NCBI RefSeq assembly: GCF_032062135.1
Contig: NC_092860.1
Span: 64,035,813-64,099,812 of the forward strand
DNA from: Pyxicephalus adspersus
Lineage: Eukaryota; Chordata; Amphibia; Anura; Pyxicephalidae
DNA length: 64,000 nucleotides
Direction: 5' to 3'
Position 1 is the first letter of the stretch. Each line of letters opens with the position of its first letter. Under the pieces are notes generated by a model that saw nothing but the letters and a program-made list of their open reading frames with translations, was not told where the DNA came from and ran no database searches. The position numbers were made by a program, and so were the translations under genes. This document shows positions 22,568 through 35,439 of this stretch, piece after piece.

Positions 22568-23014
22568 TTTCTTCTCTGAAGGAAGCAGGCTCCTGGGGTA
22601 CCTATGTGCATCTTAGCAGGTAGCTATAAGATATTCCTGAATGAGTTCCCACAATGTCTTATATGTGTCTATGGTATTGTTATGTTGTTTTGCTGTTTTG
22701 TAATTGCAGGATTATGTACTAACCATTATTGGATTACTACAGCTGTTTACCTACTAACAACATTATTTTTATTTACTGTATATTTTGTTGATTGAAGTTC
22801 CTATATCTACATTAACCAATATTGCTGTGTATTTTATGTTTCAACTTGTTTCTTAATTAAACTGTTTGAGTGACTAGCTATTATTTGTGCATGAACCTTC
22901 AATAATTAAATATATATGTGCATGCATAGGGTGATAAAATAACCATATTTATGCAAATAATATTCATAATCAACACTACTGAATCTCAATGTCAAATATT
23001 AAAGGTACGTTTAA
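22568..23014. other. Unassigned sequence
   Basis: No recognisable gene or element. Confidence 0.4.
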
Positions 23015-23740
23015 ATGTTGACATTGTTCCCAATTCCCTTGGATCAAGGAGGCCCTATGCATTCCCCTTCCCAACAGGGAAACACATCGCCCAAAAAAAA
23101 TGTTAACTGTTCCACCATTGGAGTTATCTATCTTATTACATGCATATGTGGTTCGTTTTATGTGGGAAAGACCAAAAGAACATTAAGGAACAGATTTATG
23201 AACTTGTCAAACCCATCTCTAGTGGTAGAATTACCACTCCTTTCGGCTACTACGTTTGTATCAAACACAAATATGACCCATCGGTCATAAACTTTCCTTG
23301 CCCTTGATACGGATACGGGGGGAGGGGTTTGACTAAATTCTTCTACAATGCGAAATTAAGTGGATCGTAAATCCCTAAACAATAAGATTCCTGTGACTCA
23401 ACAAAATGTCAAGTTTCAAACCCTTTCTACCCTGACCTATACCCATATGTATTGGCCCTCAGACAGCTCTCTTACCTAATCTAATATCTTTAGTTACTGA
23501 AGTTTTTTGCATTATTAAAATGTGTATTTCCTAAAATACCCAATACCCTTTGAACTTCATTCATATATTTTTTATATAATTATGGTAATCTTGTAACAAT
23601 GTGTACTTGCAATGGTACAATCTTTGTATAAATTTAAGCAATCCTTTATATTACATGTAACACCCCTTGTACTTTATTTATATATTGTGTATTTAAATAT
23701 TTTCCTTTTTCTTCTTACATAACAAATAAAAACCTACAAT
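23015..23740 (+). mobile_element. Penelope-like element 3' part with GIY-YIG endonuclease
   Basis: The frame 23015-23290 contains 'GVIYLITCICGSFYVGKTKR', the GIY...YVG core of the PLE GIY-YIG endonuclease, followed by 'TLRNRFM' in which R is the expected catalytic Arg. The preceding Cys ('VNCSTIGVIYLITC') fits the PLE pattern. After frameshifts, codons of the C-terminal tail continue to ~23450, then AT-rich non-coding sequence with 'aataaa' near 23727. The RT part is missing (5' truncation). The encoded enzyme would nick target DNA for integration. Confidence 0.8.
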
Positions 23741-24574
23741 AATGTATACAACTACCTCAAAATAATCCTTGTAGAATTCTCCACCTACACACTAAACATC
23801 TCACAACATTTTGTTGAGAATAAATATTGTATAAATCATCATTATTATTTATATAGTAAATGTCCATATCTTTGGCCATTCTCCATCTGGCAATACTCAG
23901 CTTATTATCCATTTAATTCATACATCACATACAGCATTTATCCCTATATCTCTCATGCACACACACACACCTCATTCCCCCTTCCCCCCTCCTTTCCCCT
24001 TTTCTTTATCTTCCCCCCCTCCCAGGGTGGGGGGTGGCTAAATGCTTTTGCAGTGGGAGGGCAATAGCTCATTGTCCCTCGTTTGACCTGCTGCTTAGTG
24101 TTGCGGGTCTCTATGGTCCCTTTGTCCATCAACCCCCCTCCCACATGTGTGCAATTTTACTTTTGTTTACTCAAGTGCCATTGGCTGCAGGGTCTTTGAC
24201 AGTTCACCTATTTAGGTGGGCAGCTTTCCCACTAACAGCCTCTGGCATTTTCATGTGACTTTTTCCTTGTATTCAATCTGGCCACAAGGTCAATTGTACA
24301 TTATGCTTGAGTTGATATAGCTCTCCACTGATTGAACCCTACTATCTACCCATTTATTTTTACAAAAAGAAGTAAAAATAAATGCTATATCCTACTTATG
24401 CTATATCCTTAGTTATCTTTCCCTGATAGTTATAGTTATATAGATAGTTATACTGATAACTGATTTACTATCACCAATGCATTAAAACCCTTTATTGATC
24501 TATTGGGGCTGGTTACACCCGGGGGAAAACTCTGAGTTACCCCAAAGGGGCACCAGGAGAGAGTGTCCTGAACA
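23741..24574. other. Unassigned; short CA run and C-rich tracts
   Basis: Holds a (CA)n run near 23956-23972 and C/G-rich tracts at 23975-24040. No gene seen. Confidence 0.4.
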
Positions 24575-25761
24575 CAGATGACAGTTCTTTTTTTTGGCCA
24601 TCCCAAAGTCTGCCCTAGTGCAGCTCGATGGTACTGTAAGACATTTGGGACTCCTAGGCCCCCCCTATTGATTTTGGTGTGTATAAGGTTGAGGAAAAAA
24701 TCCTGTGTGGTTTATTGTTCCAGATAAATTCAGCAATTTGTTTTGTATGTTTCCCAGAATCTTTTTGGGTATTGCTATGGGTAACATGCAGAATAGGTAT
24801 ACCAGCTGAGGTAAAAGGTCAATTTTTTACTGCCACTATCCGCCCAAACCAAGAGAGAGGAGAAGCTATCCAGTGATTTAGGTCTTGCATAATTGAGAAA
24901 AAAGAGCTTAGAGATTGTGGGTGTTATGTGGATGCACAGATATGGCAGGGAGTATGGGCACTAGGTGAAATTGCAATTGTCTTGGAGCTGTGGAACTGTG
25001 GGAGAGTGAGCTTGAGGGCTAGTGATTTATTCCTATTCACTGTAAGACCTGACACCCGTGAAAACATCTGTAGTTCTTTGAAAAGAATTGGGAGTGTGAC
25101 TGCCAGGGAGGGAAATATGCAATAAAACGTCATCTGCATATAACCCACATTTATGTTCATTAGATCCACATCTAATTCCCTTAATGTCTTGGTTTTGTCT
25201 GATAGCAAAGGCCAAAGGTTCTATAGCTAGGGCAAAAAGTAATGGGAAAAGAGGACATCCCTATCTAATTATCTCCCTCTCCTGATCTGAATTACTGGGG
25301 CAGAGTATAGCTGCGTACACACGGCAAATTTTTCTCGCCCAATAATCGGTATCGGCCAATTATCGGGCGAAAATCTGCCGTGTGTACAGTCGGTCGTCGT
25401 CCATCGTCCGACGACCGTCCTGGCGGATCCATGGACGATGGACGACGACCGATCCTAATAAAAGGGAAGGGGAGAGCGCGCAGCAGGGTGCCGCTCCATC
25501 GCTCTCCCCCTCCCCTCTCCATAGAGCATGAACGGTGCTGTATGTACAGCATCGTGCAGTCTTTTCTCGTTGGAAAGGATCGTGAAAGATCCTTTCCAAC
25601 GAGAAAAATTGCAAGTGTGTACGCAGCTTATGCTTTATTTGAGATGTGGGTGGGGGGCATGGAGTAGAGAGTCCCTTATGAGTCGTTGGAACGCCGAACC
25701 AAAGCCCATTGTTTCTTAAAAGATTGTAAGATAAGCTATCAAACGCTTTATGTGAGCCTGA
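24575..25761 (-). mobile_element. L1-type LINE, RT domain fragment
   Basis: On the minus strand the RT palm is read in two blocks: 'KAFDSLSYNLLRNNGLWFG' (25755-25690, the motif A region, D of 'AFD') and 'MAFAIRQNQDIKGI' with 'LYADDVLL' (YADD at 25129-25140). Downstream, 'SGLTVNRNKS' and the thumb region follow with stops and shifts to about 24575. A MITE (25309-25628) lies between the two RT blocks. Confidence 0.8.
25309..25628. mobile_element. Harbinger-like MITE (AGCTGCGTACACAC ends)
   Basis: The inverted ends AGCTGCGTACACAC / GTGTACGCAGCT are flanked by TAT on both sides (25306-25308, 25629-25631), a 3-bp duplication fitting the PIF/Harbinger pattern approximately. The interior shows further palindromes ('gtcgtcgtccatcgtcc', 'ggaaaggatc...gatcctttcc'). 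It is inserted in an L1 RT domain. No coding capacity. Confidence 0.8.
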
Positions 25762-26229
25762 TTCATCAAGCAAAATCGACAGCTCGCGCGAGCGTAAACG
25801 CGATCCAGAATCGGACACCAAAAAATCGGACCTATTTATCAACCAAATTTCAGCCGTCGAGAATACGCTGGCGTATTCCCCTTGCAGTTATCAACTGAAA
25901 TGATTGCGTGCTTCAAGCAGCGCATTTTCAGCAGATTGACACTGGCAAGCTTGCATTAAAAGTCCCTGTTCCCGTAAAAATCATTCTTTCAAATGACACA
26001 CATCTTTCACTTAGCTCTAAATAAAAATGTTTGTGGTGTTCAAATGTTTAAAACATATATATTAGCTAAGAATTAGGCATATTTTTAAATTACCTATTAT
26101 ATTCAGGTTCCGAAAAAGTTAACTGATTTCAGCTGATTACATAGGCACCTACCTAAATGTTTATGAAGCCTGACCCGAGAATCCACCTGGTGGTAAATAC
26201 TTGCGAGTTCAATAGCAATAAGAGCCAGC
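25762..26229. other. Unassigned; probable dispersed repeat at left
   Basis: 'gcctgattcatcaagc' at 25762 resembles the start of MITE-like repeats such as that at 14872, with CpG-rich 'cagctcgcgcgagcg'. No second terminus found. Confidence 0.4.
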
Positions 26230-26269
26230 ATAGTTTTTTCACCTATAAAAATGGAAATAGATCCAGAGG

Positions 26270-26877
26270 GGTGTTATATAATTCTGGTGGCTAAATTTAA
26301 TAACATTACTAGAACACTAGTAATTTTATATGCTCCGAATAAATGCTCTGAAAATTCTTGAACAAAGTGATTAAAAAACGAAGAAAATTCAAGAGGGATC
26401 TCCTATAATATGTGGAGATTTCAACTGTATTCCTAATGCCTCATCAGATACTTCCAACATTAAGAAATATACAAGACCAACACTGACCCCATTCTTGCGA
26501 CAAGAGGAACTTTTTGATGTTTGGCAATGTCTTGATGTCAATGTCACTCATCTGAGAAAGACTTTACTTTTTTTTCGGCTCCACATTCCTATTTAAGGAT
26601 TGATTTGTTTTTGGTTGACAAATTGACTTTACAGCAAGTGACATCTTCTTTGATCTATAATATACCATGGTCCGACCATGCGCCTGTGACTATTCACATT
26701 GATGAAGATATCAAGAGATTTAGCTCCTATCTTTGGAAGAATAACACATCGTTGTTTGCACATGGTACTACAAAAGGTGTGATTTTGGACAAACTGAAAG
26801 AATTTTTAATGAGTTACCAGAAGTTGCTACCTCTCTTTTATGGTGTGCCCATAAAGCTTATGCTAGAAGAATTTTAA
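26270..26877 (+). pseudogene. L1 endonuclease domain (second half)
   Basis: The 'GDFN' strand and the 'SDHAPV' catalytic His strand of the APE-type endonuclease are preserved. The intervening 'SRIDYFL' equivalent reads 'YLRIDLFLVD' (~26590). Frameshifts occur between ~26350 and 26600. The domain would nick target DNA. Confidence 0.75.
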
Positions 26878-26908
26878 TCCAACTTTCGGAGGTTGAACTA
26901 AAGAAAGG

Positions 26909-28232
26909 TTGGTACTAAAGAAAATTTGGGAGTTAGAGAGCATTCATAAATGCACAATCACAACCTCTATTACACAGCAATTGTTTAAATATAGACAGGA
27001 ATTGCGTTTATTGCTTATAGATAAACAAGAAAGAGCTTTCCAACGTACAAGAATTATTTACTATGCACAGGGTAATAGAGCAAGTAAGCTATTAGTGTCC
27101 AAAATTAAATCTAAGCGACTGATACATACGTTACCCTTTATATTTCATCATAGGTCCAAGGATCAGCTGTTTAACCCTTTATATATGGCTAATGCATTTA
27201 GAGATTATTATCAAGAATTGTATAATCCCAAAGAGGATCGGCATTTCAACCAACCTACTCAAAGTTTAATAGATTCCTTTTTAGATTCTATAAGTTTACC
27301 TAAACTTTCGGAGGAACAGATTGATATCCTTAACAGGTCGATCTATCCTCAAAATATTTGCTAAACTTATTGCATTACGACTTCAAGAATTGATACCCCA
27401 CTTGGTCCATGGTGACCAAGTGGGATTTGTTAAAAGTCGTCAAGCTTCTGACGCCACCCGACGTATGATTAATCTGCTTAAAATTGCAGCGATTTCTGGT
27501 GTACCAATAGTCTTTCTCACACTTCATGCAGAGAAAGCATTCGATAGGGTGCACTGGGGTTATCTACGTGCAGTACTTAAGAAATTTGGTCTGCATGGTA
27601 CAATTTTGTCAGCCATCATGGCCCTATATACTTATCCTTCGGCTTAGGTATATTTATCGAATATGCTGTCCTCCTCCTTTAGTATAACCAGTGGAACTCG
27701 CCAAGGTTGTCCCCTATCCCCTATTCTTTTCACATTAACTATGGAACCTTTTGCGCAGGCTATTAGAGACAACAAAAAGATCAAAGGTATACAAACAGGT
27801 GAGTCTTCACATGTTGTAGGATTATTTGCTGACGATGTGATTCTCACATTAATGGATCCACAGACTTCAATGGCAGCTTTATTGCAAGTAACTGGGGTCT
27901 TTGGATCTGTCAGCTATCATAAGACTAATGATTCTAAGTGTAATATTTTGCATGTAGGTATATCTTCAGAACTACAGGTACAGTTATCTAGAGACTTTCC
28001 CTTTGGGTGGTCTAATGACAGTTTCTTATACCTGGGTATTCATTTGACATGTCCGATATTCAACGTGGCTAAATGTAATTTTACACTGTTGATGGCTTTG
28101 GTTCAAAAAGATATTAGCGGTCTTTCAAAAGTGGAATTGTCTTGGTTGGGACGTATTGCGGCCTATCGATCAGACCACCTCATAGACATGGACCTAGTGA
28201 TGTTCTCACATACAATATCTATACCTGGATAG
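26909..28232 (+). pseudogene. L1 reverse transcriptase domain
   Basis: Motifs in order: 'GDQVGFVKSRQ' (~27410), 'LHAEKAFDRVHW' (~27525), 'SGTRQGCPLSPILF' (~27690) and 'GLFADDVIL' (FADD at 27825-27836), followed by 'SFLYLGIHL' (~28025). Frame breaks fall at ~27364 and ~27647. The catalytic Asp residues are still present, but the ORF cannot be translated through. Confidence 0.85.
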
Positions 28233-28235
28233 GCT

Positions 28236-29599
28236 GATTGATTCAAAAACTGCAGCAAACAATACTCATGTAAAGGGGCCGCATCTGGACTGCAAGAATG
28301 TATTATCACTTTCACTCCCAGTGAGGCTTAATAACCACACTGTACATCAGTCCCATACAACATTCATATAGAGTATTAGTTTATAGCAAGAGATAGAGTT
28401 TGGGTAAAAAGTTGCTATCCTAGGTGAGCGAGCTGGTGGAAGAGAGTAAGGTGAAAACAGACATAAAAGGTAAAAAAGCACGATCTGTGTCTGCTTTGAC
28501 CGCACTCTCCTCAGCCATAGTTGCTGCTCATCCAGGAGTTCAGTCTTTTCTCACACAGGGCACCAAAACTGTTATGTGATAAACATTTTTCCCCCCTGAT
28601 AGAACAGAGACTTCTTGCTATAGAAGGAGCTTTCACAGACACATGTGTGAGAACAATCAAAAGTGGTTATTGTTCAGATTTATTCAGAAAAGATGGTGGT
28701 ATTTTTACAAAGTGAAGTAGGTGGTACAGAAAGGTAAATAAAAGTAAACAGTAATCTTTCAGGAATCCAGAGTCGTTGATGGCCCTGATATCCAGGCTAT
28801 CCCCTCTCATACCCCAGTTTATAAATCATTGTTTCTTATTTATACTTTGGTCATTGTCATTGTTGTTATTGTTTCTTATTTATACTTTGGGTATTGTCAC
28901 ACAAAAGAAACTTAATGAGATCTACAGAATATTCACTCTTCACAATGCAGTCAGCTTTCCAGATATTTCTCAAAAATGATAAACAATGGTCAGTTGGTCA
29001 CAAGCCTGAACCCAGGAAAAGGAAAGGTGTAGATAAAAAAATCTTTTGTTGGTATGAGACAAAAGCCTTGTATTTAGTATACATTAATAATAATTATTAT
29101 ATAAAATCAAAAAGTCCACATCAAGTGGTACACAGAATACACCTTAAACAAGACATTCGATATTAGATGCATTTACATTTTCAGTATGATAGGTACAACC
29201 AGGTTATTTTCCAAGAGGGTGCATAGCTCTGAAACCTTGTTTGTCATGGTAACAGTAGTAGATGAAGAAATTAATCTCCCAAGTCCATTTCTTACTGAGC
29301 AGACCTTGATTGGATGAAAGGGGGCTCCATGAAAACTTGTAGGACCAGAGGCAAGTCCTATGCTGAAAAGAATGACTTTACTGAAGGCTACAATTTCACA
29401 ACTGCTTTGAAGAACTGACACTTGGACCTAAACAAGTTGACCCAGAGTTCCTCGTCCAAAGCTGAATGCAAAAAATTCTGGAAAAATTCTGGTCATGGGT
29501 TAACAAAGAAAACCTTTAATTCTGCTATCCAAATAAAAACTTTCTATATATTGTGGCATCAGTTTATAGATGTTTGTAATCTTTAAGCTGTGTATCTGC
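28236..29599. other. Unassigned; small duplication
   Basis: 'attgtttcttatttatactt' is repeated at ~28829 and ~28868. The right part may contain the recombinase region of the adjacent DIRS-like element, but no motif could be read. Confidence 0.4.
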
Positions 29600-31530
29600 C
29601 ACCACAGGGAAAAGTTATGCTATGACCCTTTACCTTTCAACAAGTTGGCATTCAGTCCTGGGCAGTCAGGGATAAAATGTTGCTACCCACCCTGGAAAAA
29701 GTTGGCCCTGGCAAGAAAGAATAAAAGAAGTAGCCATCAAAATTAGAGTTAAAACTTTTCCAAATTCGGGTAATGGAAAATAATTACCATTGCTTTTTTT
29801 GAATCCTTCCTTATTTTCAGTAGAGTTCTCAAGATCAGTGCTATTGGTCCTAAAAGTGGAAAAAATCCAAAAGGGTCACAGGCCAGTATTTTCTGGCACT
29901 TGAACCTAACTGGAGATGCCATCAGGTCTATCGACCTGAAAACTGTGTCTGCCCAGAGGCCACTTGTGGTTGAGAAATGATCTGCTCATATGAACAGCCA
30001 ACTGATTTTCAGACTGGTGGTTATGAGACAGAAAAGTTGAGATGCTTCTCTGTCCAGGAAAACAAAAAACATGACAGCGACTTGATAAAAACAGACAATC
30101 TTCATTTCATCTTGTCTGGCAATGTAAAGGATCTGTCCAGTTCACAGGTACCTTGACTCTTCTGATACAAGAGCAAAGCAAAGGCTTTCAAAACTTCCCA
30201 GGACTGCCCAGAATTTACCAGATTGGAATGGACCACCTTTGAAAAGAAGGTCATAGGCGATGTGCCATACCATGGGCTCCCCAGCCTTTGAGACTGGCAT
30301 CTAAGGTGACTGGAATCCTAGACCTGTGCCTCAGAGCTTTTTCCCAAGACAAAATGCAATGAGAGGGCCACTATCAGACTGACCATGGTACAGTGTGTCT
30401 GTACTCCAACAAGCAGCAAACCCAGGATCAAGGAAGCACAACTGGAACCCAAACGTGCCATCCTAACCATTAACCAATGGAAATAGATGTCATCAGCCTC
30501 AGAACTACACTGCATTCCAAGCATCTAGGTTAATTGGCTTTCCCCCAAATCTGTATTAAAACATATGACTATGGTAAGGACATTAAATTGAGAGCTCCTT
30601 TGAGGGCCAGTTAGTGATATGAAAAATATTTCCTTTGCTGGCAGTGTCGAACACGCTAATACTCTTTGAGCCCACAGCATCATTTGTTCCATTTTGTAGG
30701 AAGGCAAAAGTGTTCTAGATTTCGCCCGTCATGAATATTATCCCCTAATTTCTATTCTCTGCATTGACCATACCAGACTCTTCTGATAGTTTAGTGATGA
30801 GTTTGCAAAATTATCTTCTTGAGACTCTCCAACCTGGTTTTGGATATTGTCTGCCAAAGAACATCGTTCAAGTGGTGGTATAGGCTGACTCCCTGAACCA
30901 CAGCAAGGTTATCACTGTGACACACACTTTATTAAACATTCTTGGAGCTGTGGAAAGACTAAAGAGTAGACTGGTGAACTGGAGGCGTTAGAAACATAGC
31001 AAACAGGAAGAATATCTGGTGACATTACAGAATTGAGAGAGACGTGTATACTTCTGCTAAATCTATTGAATTCATCCAATGAGCCAGACAAGCAACTGAC
31101 AAAGTAATCTGCAGTATTATCATACAAAACCTCCTACTGTGAACAAAGCAAATTAAATCCTTCAGGTCCAGAAATGACTTAAACCCATCTTTTCAATATA
31201 AAAAGTTTGGAATGGAATCCTCTCTCCTATTGAAAGCAGCACTGCTTGCCCCATTCCTTGCACATAAGGTAGAAGCGCATTACACTTTTCTGAATCTCTT
31301 GGAACTGTTGTCCTGCCATACCAGGATCTCAGAGAGCCAGAAAAAAACTATCCAGTAAACATGTTTTCTGATTGAACTCAACCTAGGTGTCACTGTGCTT
31401 TTCCAAATGCTGGAAAACTTGGACAATCTGGTTTCTATCTTTAACACCTGGACAGATACACCTTCAGAACTTTACTTAGGCTTTTTTTAGGTTCCTTTTA
31501 CTGAGGGTCAACAAATTTTTTGACAGGAAA
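29600..31530 (-). mobile_element. DIRS-type retrotransposon, decayed pol
   Basis: Minus-strand translation in shifting frames gives 'FTSLLFSLSTAPRMFNKVCV' (30990-30930), the distinctive DIRS RT block before YxDD, preceded by 'FLDLKDLICF'-like codons (~31170). Further on are 'FDTASKGNIF' (~30650) and 'IDLMASPVRFKCQK...' (~29960), matching the DIRS RNase H/methyltransferase-side conserved 'VDLmAS...RKCQ.F' stretch. Stops are frequent throughout. The tyrosine recombinase and split inverted termini expected for DIRS were not found. Confidence 0.7.
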
Positions 31531-33119
31531 TATCTTGCCTCTTGAAAAGTTATGTAAGAGGGCTGAATGGAACAAAGAACTAATGATGCCTATGCCCCAA
31601 CTTGGCAACCCTCCCCTTGTGATCCTCTGTATACCTTCTTCCAAATAGGATCTTGGCAGCATACAGGATCTGTCCACCTCAACAACGTGACACCAATCCT
31701 AATGCTACTGCTTGGCAACAACCATGTGAATCCTAATGCTACTGCTGGGCAACAAGTAGGTGAAGATTGGCCACTTCTTACTGGACAGTCTGTCTAAGGA
31801 TTGGAATTAGGGGGGCCACCAAATCAAAATCAATACCCCACCTGTGCCACAGAATTCCTGCCTGTGAGGCAAGAGTAGGTGAGCCAGCGACGAAAATCAA
31901 GTAATCTATTTTATATACGTACCTTACCTACACACAACCAAACACAAACAAAACCTACAAATAAAATGTCCTATCTGACTTCCTGCCAGTCAGCATAGCA
32001 GCTAAAAAGAAATAGCAAACAGAAAAAGTATTTCAAAATGGCACCTGCTGGAAGCAGGATGCTAATTGTCGCCTAACAAGGCTGACACTAGAGACAGCAA
32101 AATACCTCTACTGGAGTAGTTTAGAGACAAACAGAGTTATGGTACCAGATTGCACTTATTATCTAATGATGTAATAAGTAGATAAAAAGGAACAAAGAAA
32201 AAAAACCTCCAAGGTTTTTCCCACAAAATACCACAGGATGATTAACAGGTAGGTTTATTATAGAACACCATCAAGCAGAACAACACTAAGCCATATTGTA
32301 TGAACAAAAAATGTTATACCAAAATTCTACCAAAATTTATGCAATGCTTAATGGGTGAGGCTCAGACTGCAATTTCAAGGAGCCATCCAGCAGGTAGCCT
32401 CAGAGATACAACAGAAAGCAAAGACATTCTTTCCTTCAAACTCATCTATACTACTGCAATTTGCATGATGGCTGTGAGCTGAGGTTTGCTGCACATGTGC
32501 AAGGCACTGAGCGACTGTTTTGGACAGCTAAAGTAATTGGAAACAGGTAAAAAAAACTTGCCTTGCTGCTCACCTACCCGCAACAAAAGGGCTATTTAGG
32601 CTCCATATAACCTTACCCTCGGCACCAGGGTTTACCATCCGTGATGGGACTTCGCCTTGGAGAGGCTGAACCAGGGGGGAGAAAGCCAGGGGAAACAAAT
32701 GTTTGGTCCTGGAATGAGGACAGAAAAAGAACACCTACAGGGGAGAGGGAGGATAATTTTATAGCTTTGGTAAGGTGGTCCTATGGTGATCAAGGGGCAG
32801 AACTAACCCAACTGTATGCTGTCAGGAGAAGTGACAGGAAAAAGAACTGTGGCTTGTGCAAATTTCTTTTTTAACTTTTACTAGGGGTTAAAGTATTGCA
32901 TATATTTGGTTCCCTTTTTAACACAGTTTGGAGCATATTATTACAGAACTTCCCAATTTACCCTCTAAGCATCAATTTTCCTATTTGTAGCAATGTTTTC
33001 TTTTTGTTTAATTCACTTCCTCCCTTTGGAGAGCAGAAACAAGATATTTGTATGCCTCTTCTACTTCTACTCAATAACATTTATCAATAATTTCCCTTTT
33101 TTAATATCTTTTCTTTAAC
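31531..33119. other. Unassigned; small internal duplication
   Basis: 'aatcctaatgctactgct' is repeated at ~31696 and ~31730. Other open frames (31567-31797, 32641-32874) have no recognised domain. Confidence 0.4.
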
Positions 33120-33680
33120 AAAAATAAAGGCAAATATACAAAATATTTACAGGCACTTCAATGTAACATCTATTCAACATTGTGATGCACATCTGCAACC
33201 AGATTGCGCAATATAAAGAAGGCAATTACAAAGATCTGCATATACAAATAATGGAAAACATACAACAGATATATAATGGATCAATAAAGTAAGATCCTTC
33301 CCAAGCATGATCCCATTCAGTTGACACAACCTTATAGCCGTGACTAGATGTCTGAGGATTGATTTCTTGTATTGCTTCATAGAAGTATGGTTATGGTATA
33401 GTAGGAAGAATGCTGCATCGTAGGTGACATGGAAATCTGTGATCATCAATGAGATTGAAACCACTGAATTCCAAAAGGATTCTACAGCCGGGTATGACAA
33501 AAACAAATGTAGCATGCTGCCTACCCCCTCCCTACACTGCCAACATCTATCTGACACCCCAGGATTTATCTTGTGGAGCAGTTTTGGTGTTCTGTACCAG
33601 CGTGTAACAATCTCATATCCCACTTCCTGAAACCTGCTGTTGATGGAAGCTTTTTGAGTCAAGGTAAGAATCTTATCTCT
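33120..33680 (-). mobile_element. L1-type LINE ORF2 C-terminus and 3' end
   Basis: The uninterrupted frame 33662-33174 (162 residues) starts within ORF2 and contains 'WYRTPKLLHKINPGVSDRCW' and 'CWQCREGVGSMLHLFLSYP', the C-X2-C...H...(C replaced by Y)P motif of the L1 ORF2 C-terminus, then a hydrophobic tail. The 3' end is near 33120 with 'aacaaaaataaagg'-type sequence. The copy is strongly 5' truncated. Its open frame is longer than in other L1 tails here, suggesting a relatively recent insertion. Confidence 0.8.
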
Positions 33681-34007
33681 TTCCTCTGGAGTAAAGAAAA
33701 CCCCAAGTACTCGGGAGAGAAGTTAAGTGGTACAGCATTGCATAGACAGCTGATAGGATGTGTTGCATTATGAAACTATCACTGAAACAAGTATAATAAT
33801 CTTTGTAACATATCCATTTTTACAACCTAGATTCCTCCAAAACATGAAAACTTAGCGGCACCCCATCTCTTCAGGTCCCCCTTGGACTAATCCCCTGGTA
33901 TTTATGTACCCAAGTATTGAATGACCCCAGGCGACCACCTAAACGGAAAGGACCAGGCCAGATGGGGTTCCAAAAAGGCGTTTAATGTGATAGTAGGTGC
34001 TTCCTAT
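33681..34007. other. Unassigned sequence
   Basis: Nothing recognisable. Confidence 0.4.
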
Positions 34008-34846
34008 TTAGCAAGATTTATTTAAAAATTTGAAAGCGCCCCATACAGTGCTAGGATTTAAACCTAGTGTTGGTTGTGAAACATTATCTATTGTGTTACT
34101 TGGAGTGCGTGGGGCTTCTGCCCCAGCCTGGGTGTGATAACGTTTTTTAGATTTTTGGGTCTGTTGTGGTGAAGTTGCATTTGTAGATCTCTTTGTGCCT
34201 TGTTTAGGCCCTCTCATATTTCTGCTCATATGTGAGGCTTGTGAAGAGCATTCAGAACTGCTTTCATCTGTCCTCTCATCTTTTGTTTCCTTTTGATAAG
34301 CCCTTTTCTTAAACTTACTTTTTCTTGAATTTGATGTCCATTTATATGCTCAGTCTGTTACAAAGGCCTGTTGATCCTTCAAAAATGTTTGTTCCTTATT
34401 TGATACAGTGAATTGAATCTTTGTAAATAATCCTGGATATCTATATTTTTTTCCCCAAAGGCATCTGATAAGATTACTTCTGGGAACTCTGTATATACTT
34501 TATCAAGTTCAACTTCCATTTCCCTTAGTTCCATCGAATGGTATTGCACTAATAGAGACATTAGTTGTTGCGTGCATCTCTTTAGGATTTCCTCCCCTTC
34601 GTTTTTGATTAGAGCTACGTTTTTAATATTGGGGAAGATCTGTACCCGAAGGCCTATTGGATTAAATTTTTCTAGCAAATATTTTACCAAGTAATGGATA
34701 TGCCAATAAGATATTGATATTTTTATATACAGTGCTTTGAATTTAAATGCCAAACCTTTGATTTCTGACTCTTTTATAGTATTAGTAGTGCAGGTGTTTT
34801 TTATCCCTGAGGCAAAACCCTCCCAGGCACTTCCTCTTAAATCCAT
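34008..34846 (-). pseudogene. PLE N-terminal ORF region
   Basis: The 155-residue frame 34846-34379 begins 'MDLRGSAWEGFASGIKNTC' and is Lys/Glu-rich with likely helices. After a shift, a basic Ser/Lys-rich stretch follows (34229-34008: 'GPKQGTKRSTN', 'KSKKRYHTQ'). I recognise this as the N-terminal part found upstream of RT in frog PLE-like proteins. Its function is not known to me; the basic tail suggests nucleic-acid binding. Confidence 0.55.
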
Positions 34847-35216
34847 AAAGTAGGGGGAAAAAAATGCAACCTAATCGCTTTCAACTCAAAATTTAAATAT
34901 CAAATTTTAAACATACCAAATTTAATCCTGAATGGGTTATTAAATTAGTGGATGTTTTCCACCCTAAATTAGACAATATATAGCATTTGTACCCTTCAGG
35001 ATTTAGGTTTACACCGACCATATCCCAATTAGAACACAAATACAAAAAAAAGTATGGTTTAAAAATACAAAATAGGAGACTTTTAAGGTCAGATTCAACT
35101 AGCCAAATTAGATCACCATGAGGTAAAAATTTACAATAATTTTTATTATTAAATTAGTCATTAAAACATGAATTACACACAATATAAAATCATTTAGCAT
35201 GAATACAGCATACAAG

Positions 35217-35310
35217 AGATCTCCTAGCGGAAGCCGCTTCTAATGAAGTGTTCCAGCAACTTCAACGCATTTCACAGATGCTAGTCTGCTTCCTCAGGAT
35301 GAGGAGATCT
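35217..35310 (-). ncRNA. Hammerhead-like ribozyme motif of a PLE
   Basis: Minus strand: outer stem AGATCTCC (35310-35303) / GGAGATCT (35224-35217), core CTGAGGA (35297-35291) and GAAA (35273-35270), with an inner stem 'cagactagcatctg'. An extra hairpin 'gcggcttccgc' lies in the 3' loop. PLEs are known to carry hammerheads. Confidence 0.65.
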
Positions 35311-35439
35311 ATAAATAATAATTCATTTTAAGTGCTTTAATAATTTCAAAACGGAAACACATTACTACATTTATCTCATATTTGTTGACAAGCTAAACAC
35401 ATATTATAACAAAAAAACATGTATTGCTCTCACATAAGA

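Larger units (their letters stand above)
26230..28235 (+). mobile_element. L1-type LINE ORF2, internally deleted
   Basis: Plus-strand ORF2 pieces in order: endonuclease ('ILVAKFNNITRTLVILYAPN', 26280; 'CGDFNCIPN', 26420; 'WSDHAPVT', 26669), linker (26909-27340), and RT (27345-28232). Between linker and RT a segment normally carrying the 'GPDG...RPISL' block is missing: 'LSEEQIDILNRSI' runs almost directly into 'LKIFAKLIALRLQELIP'. Neither 5' UTR nor poly(A) end is present. Confidence 0.85.
34008..35320 (-). mobile_element. Penelope-like element 5' part, inverted
   Basis: On the minus strand a hammerhead-like motif (35310-35217) is followed, after an AT-rich leader, by an ORF from Met 34846. 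The copy ends abruptly near 34008 where the next PLE domain (RT) should begin. The RT appears instead on the plus strand from 35440, so the two pieces point away from each other. Confidence 0.65.
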
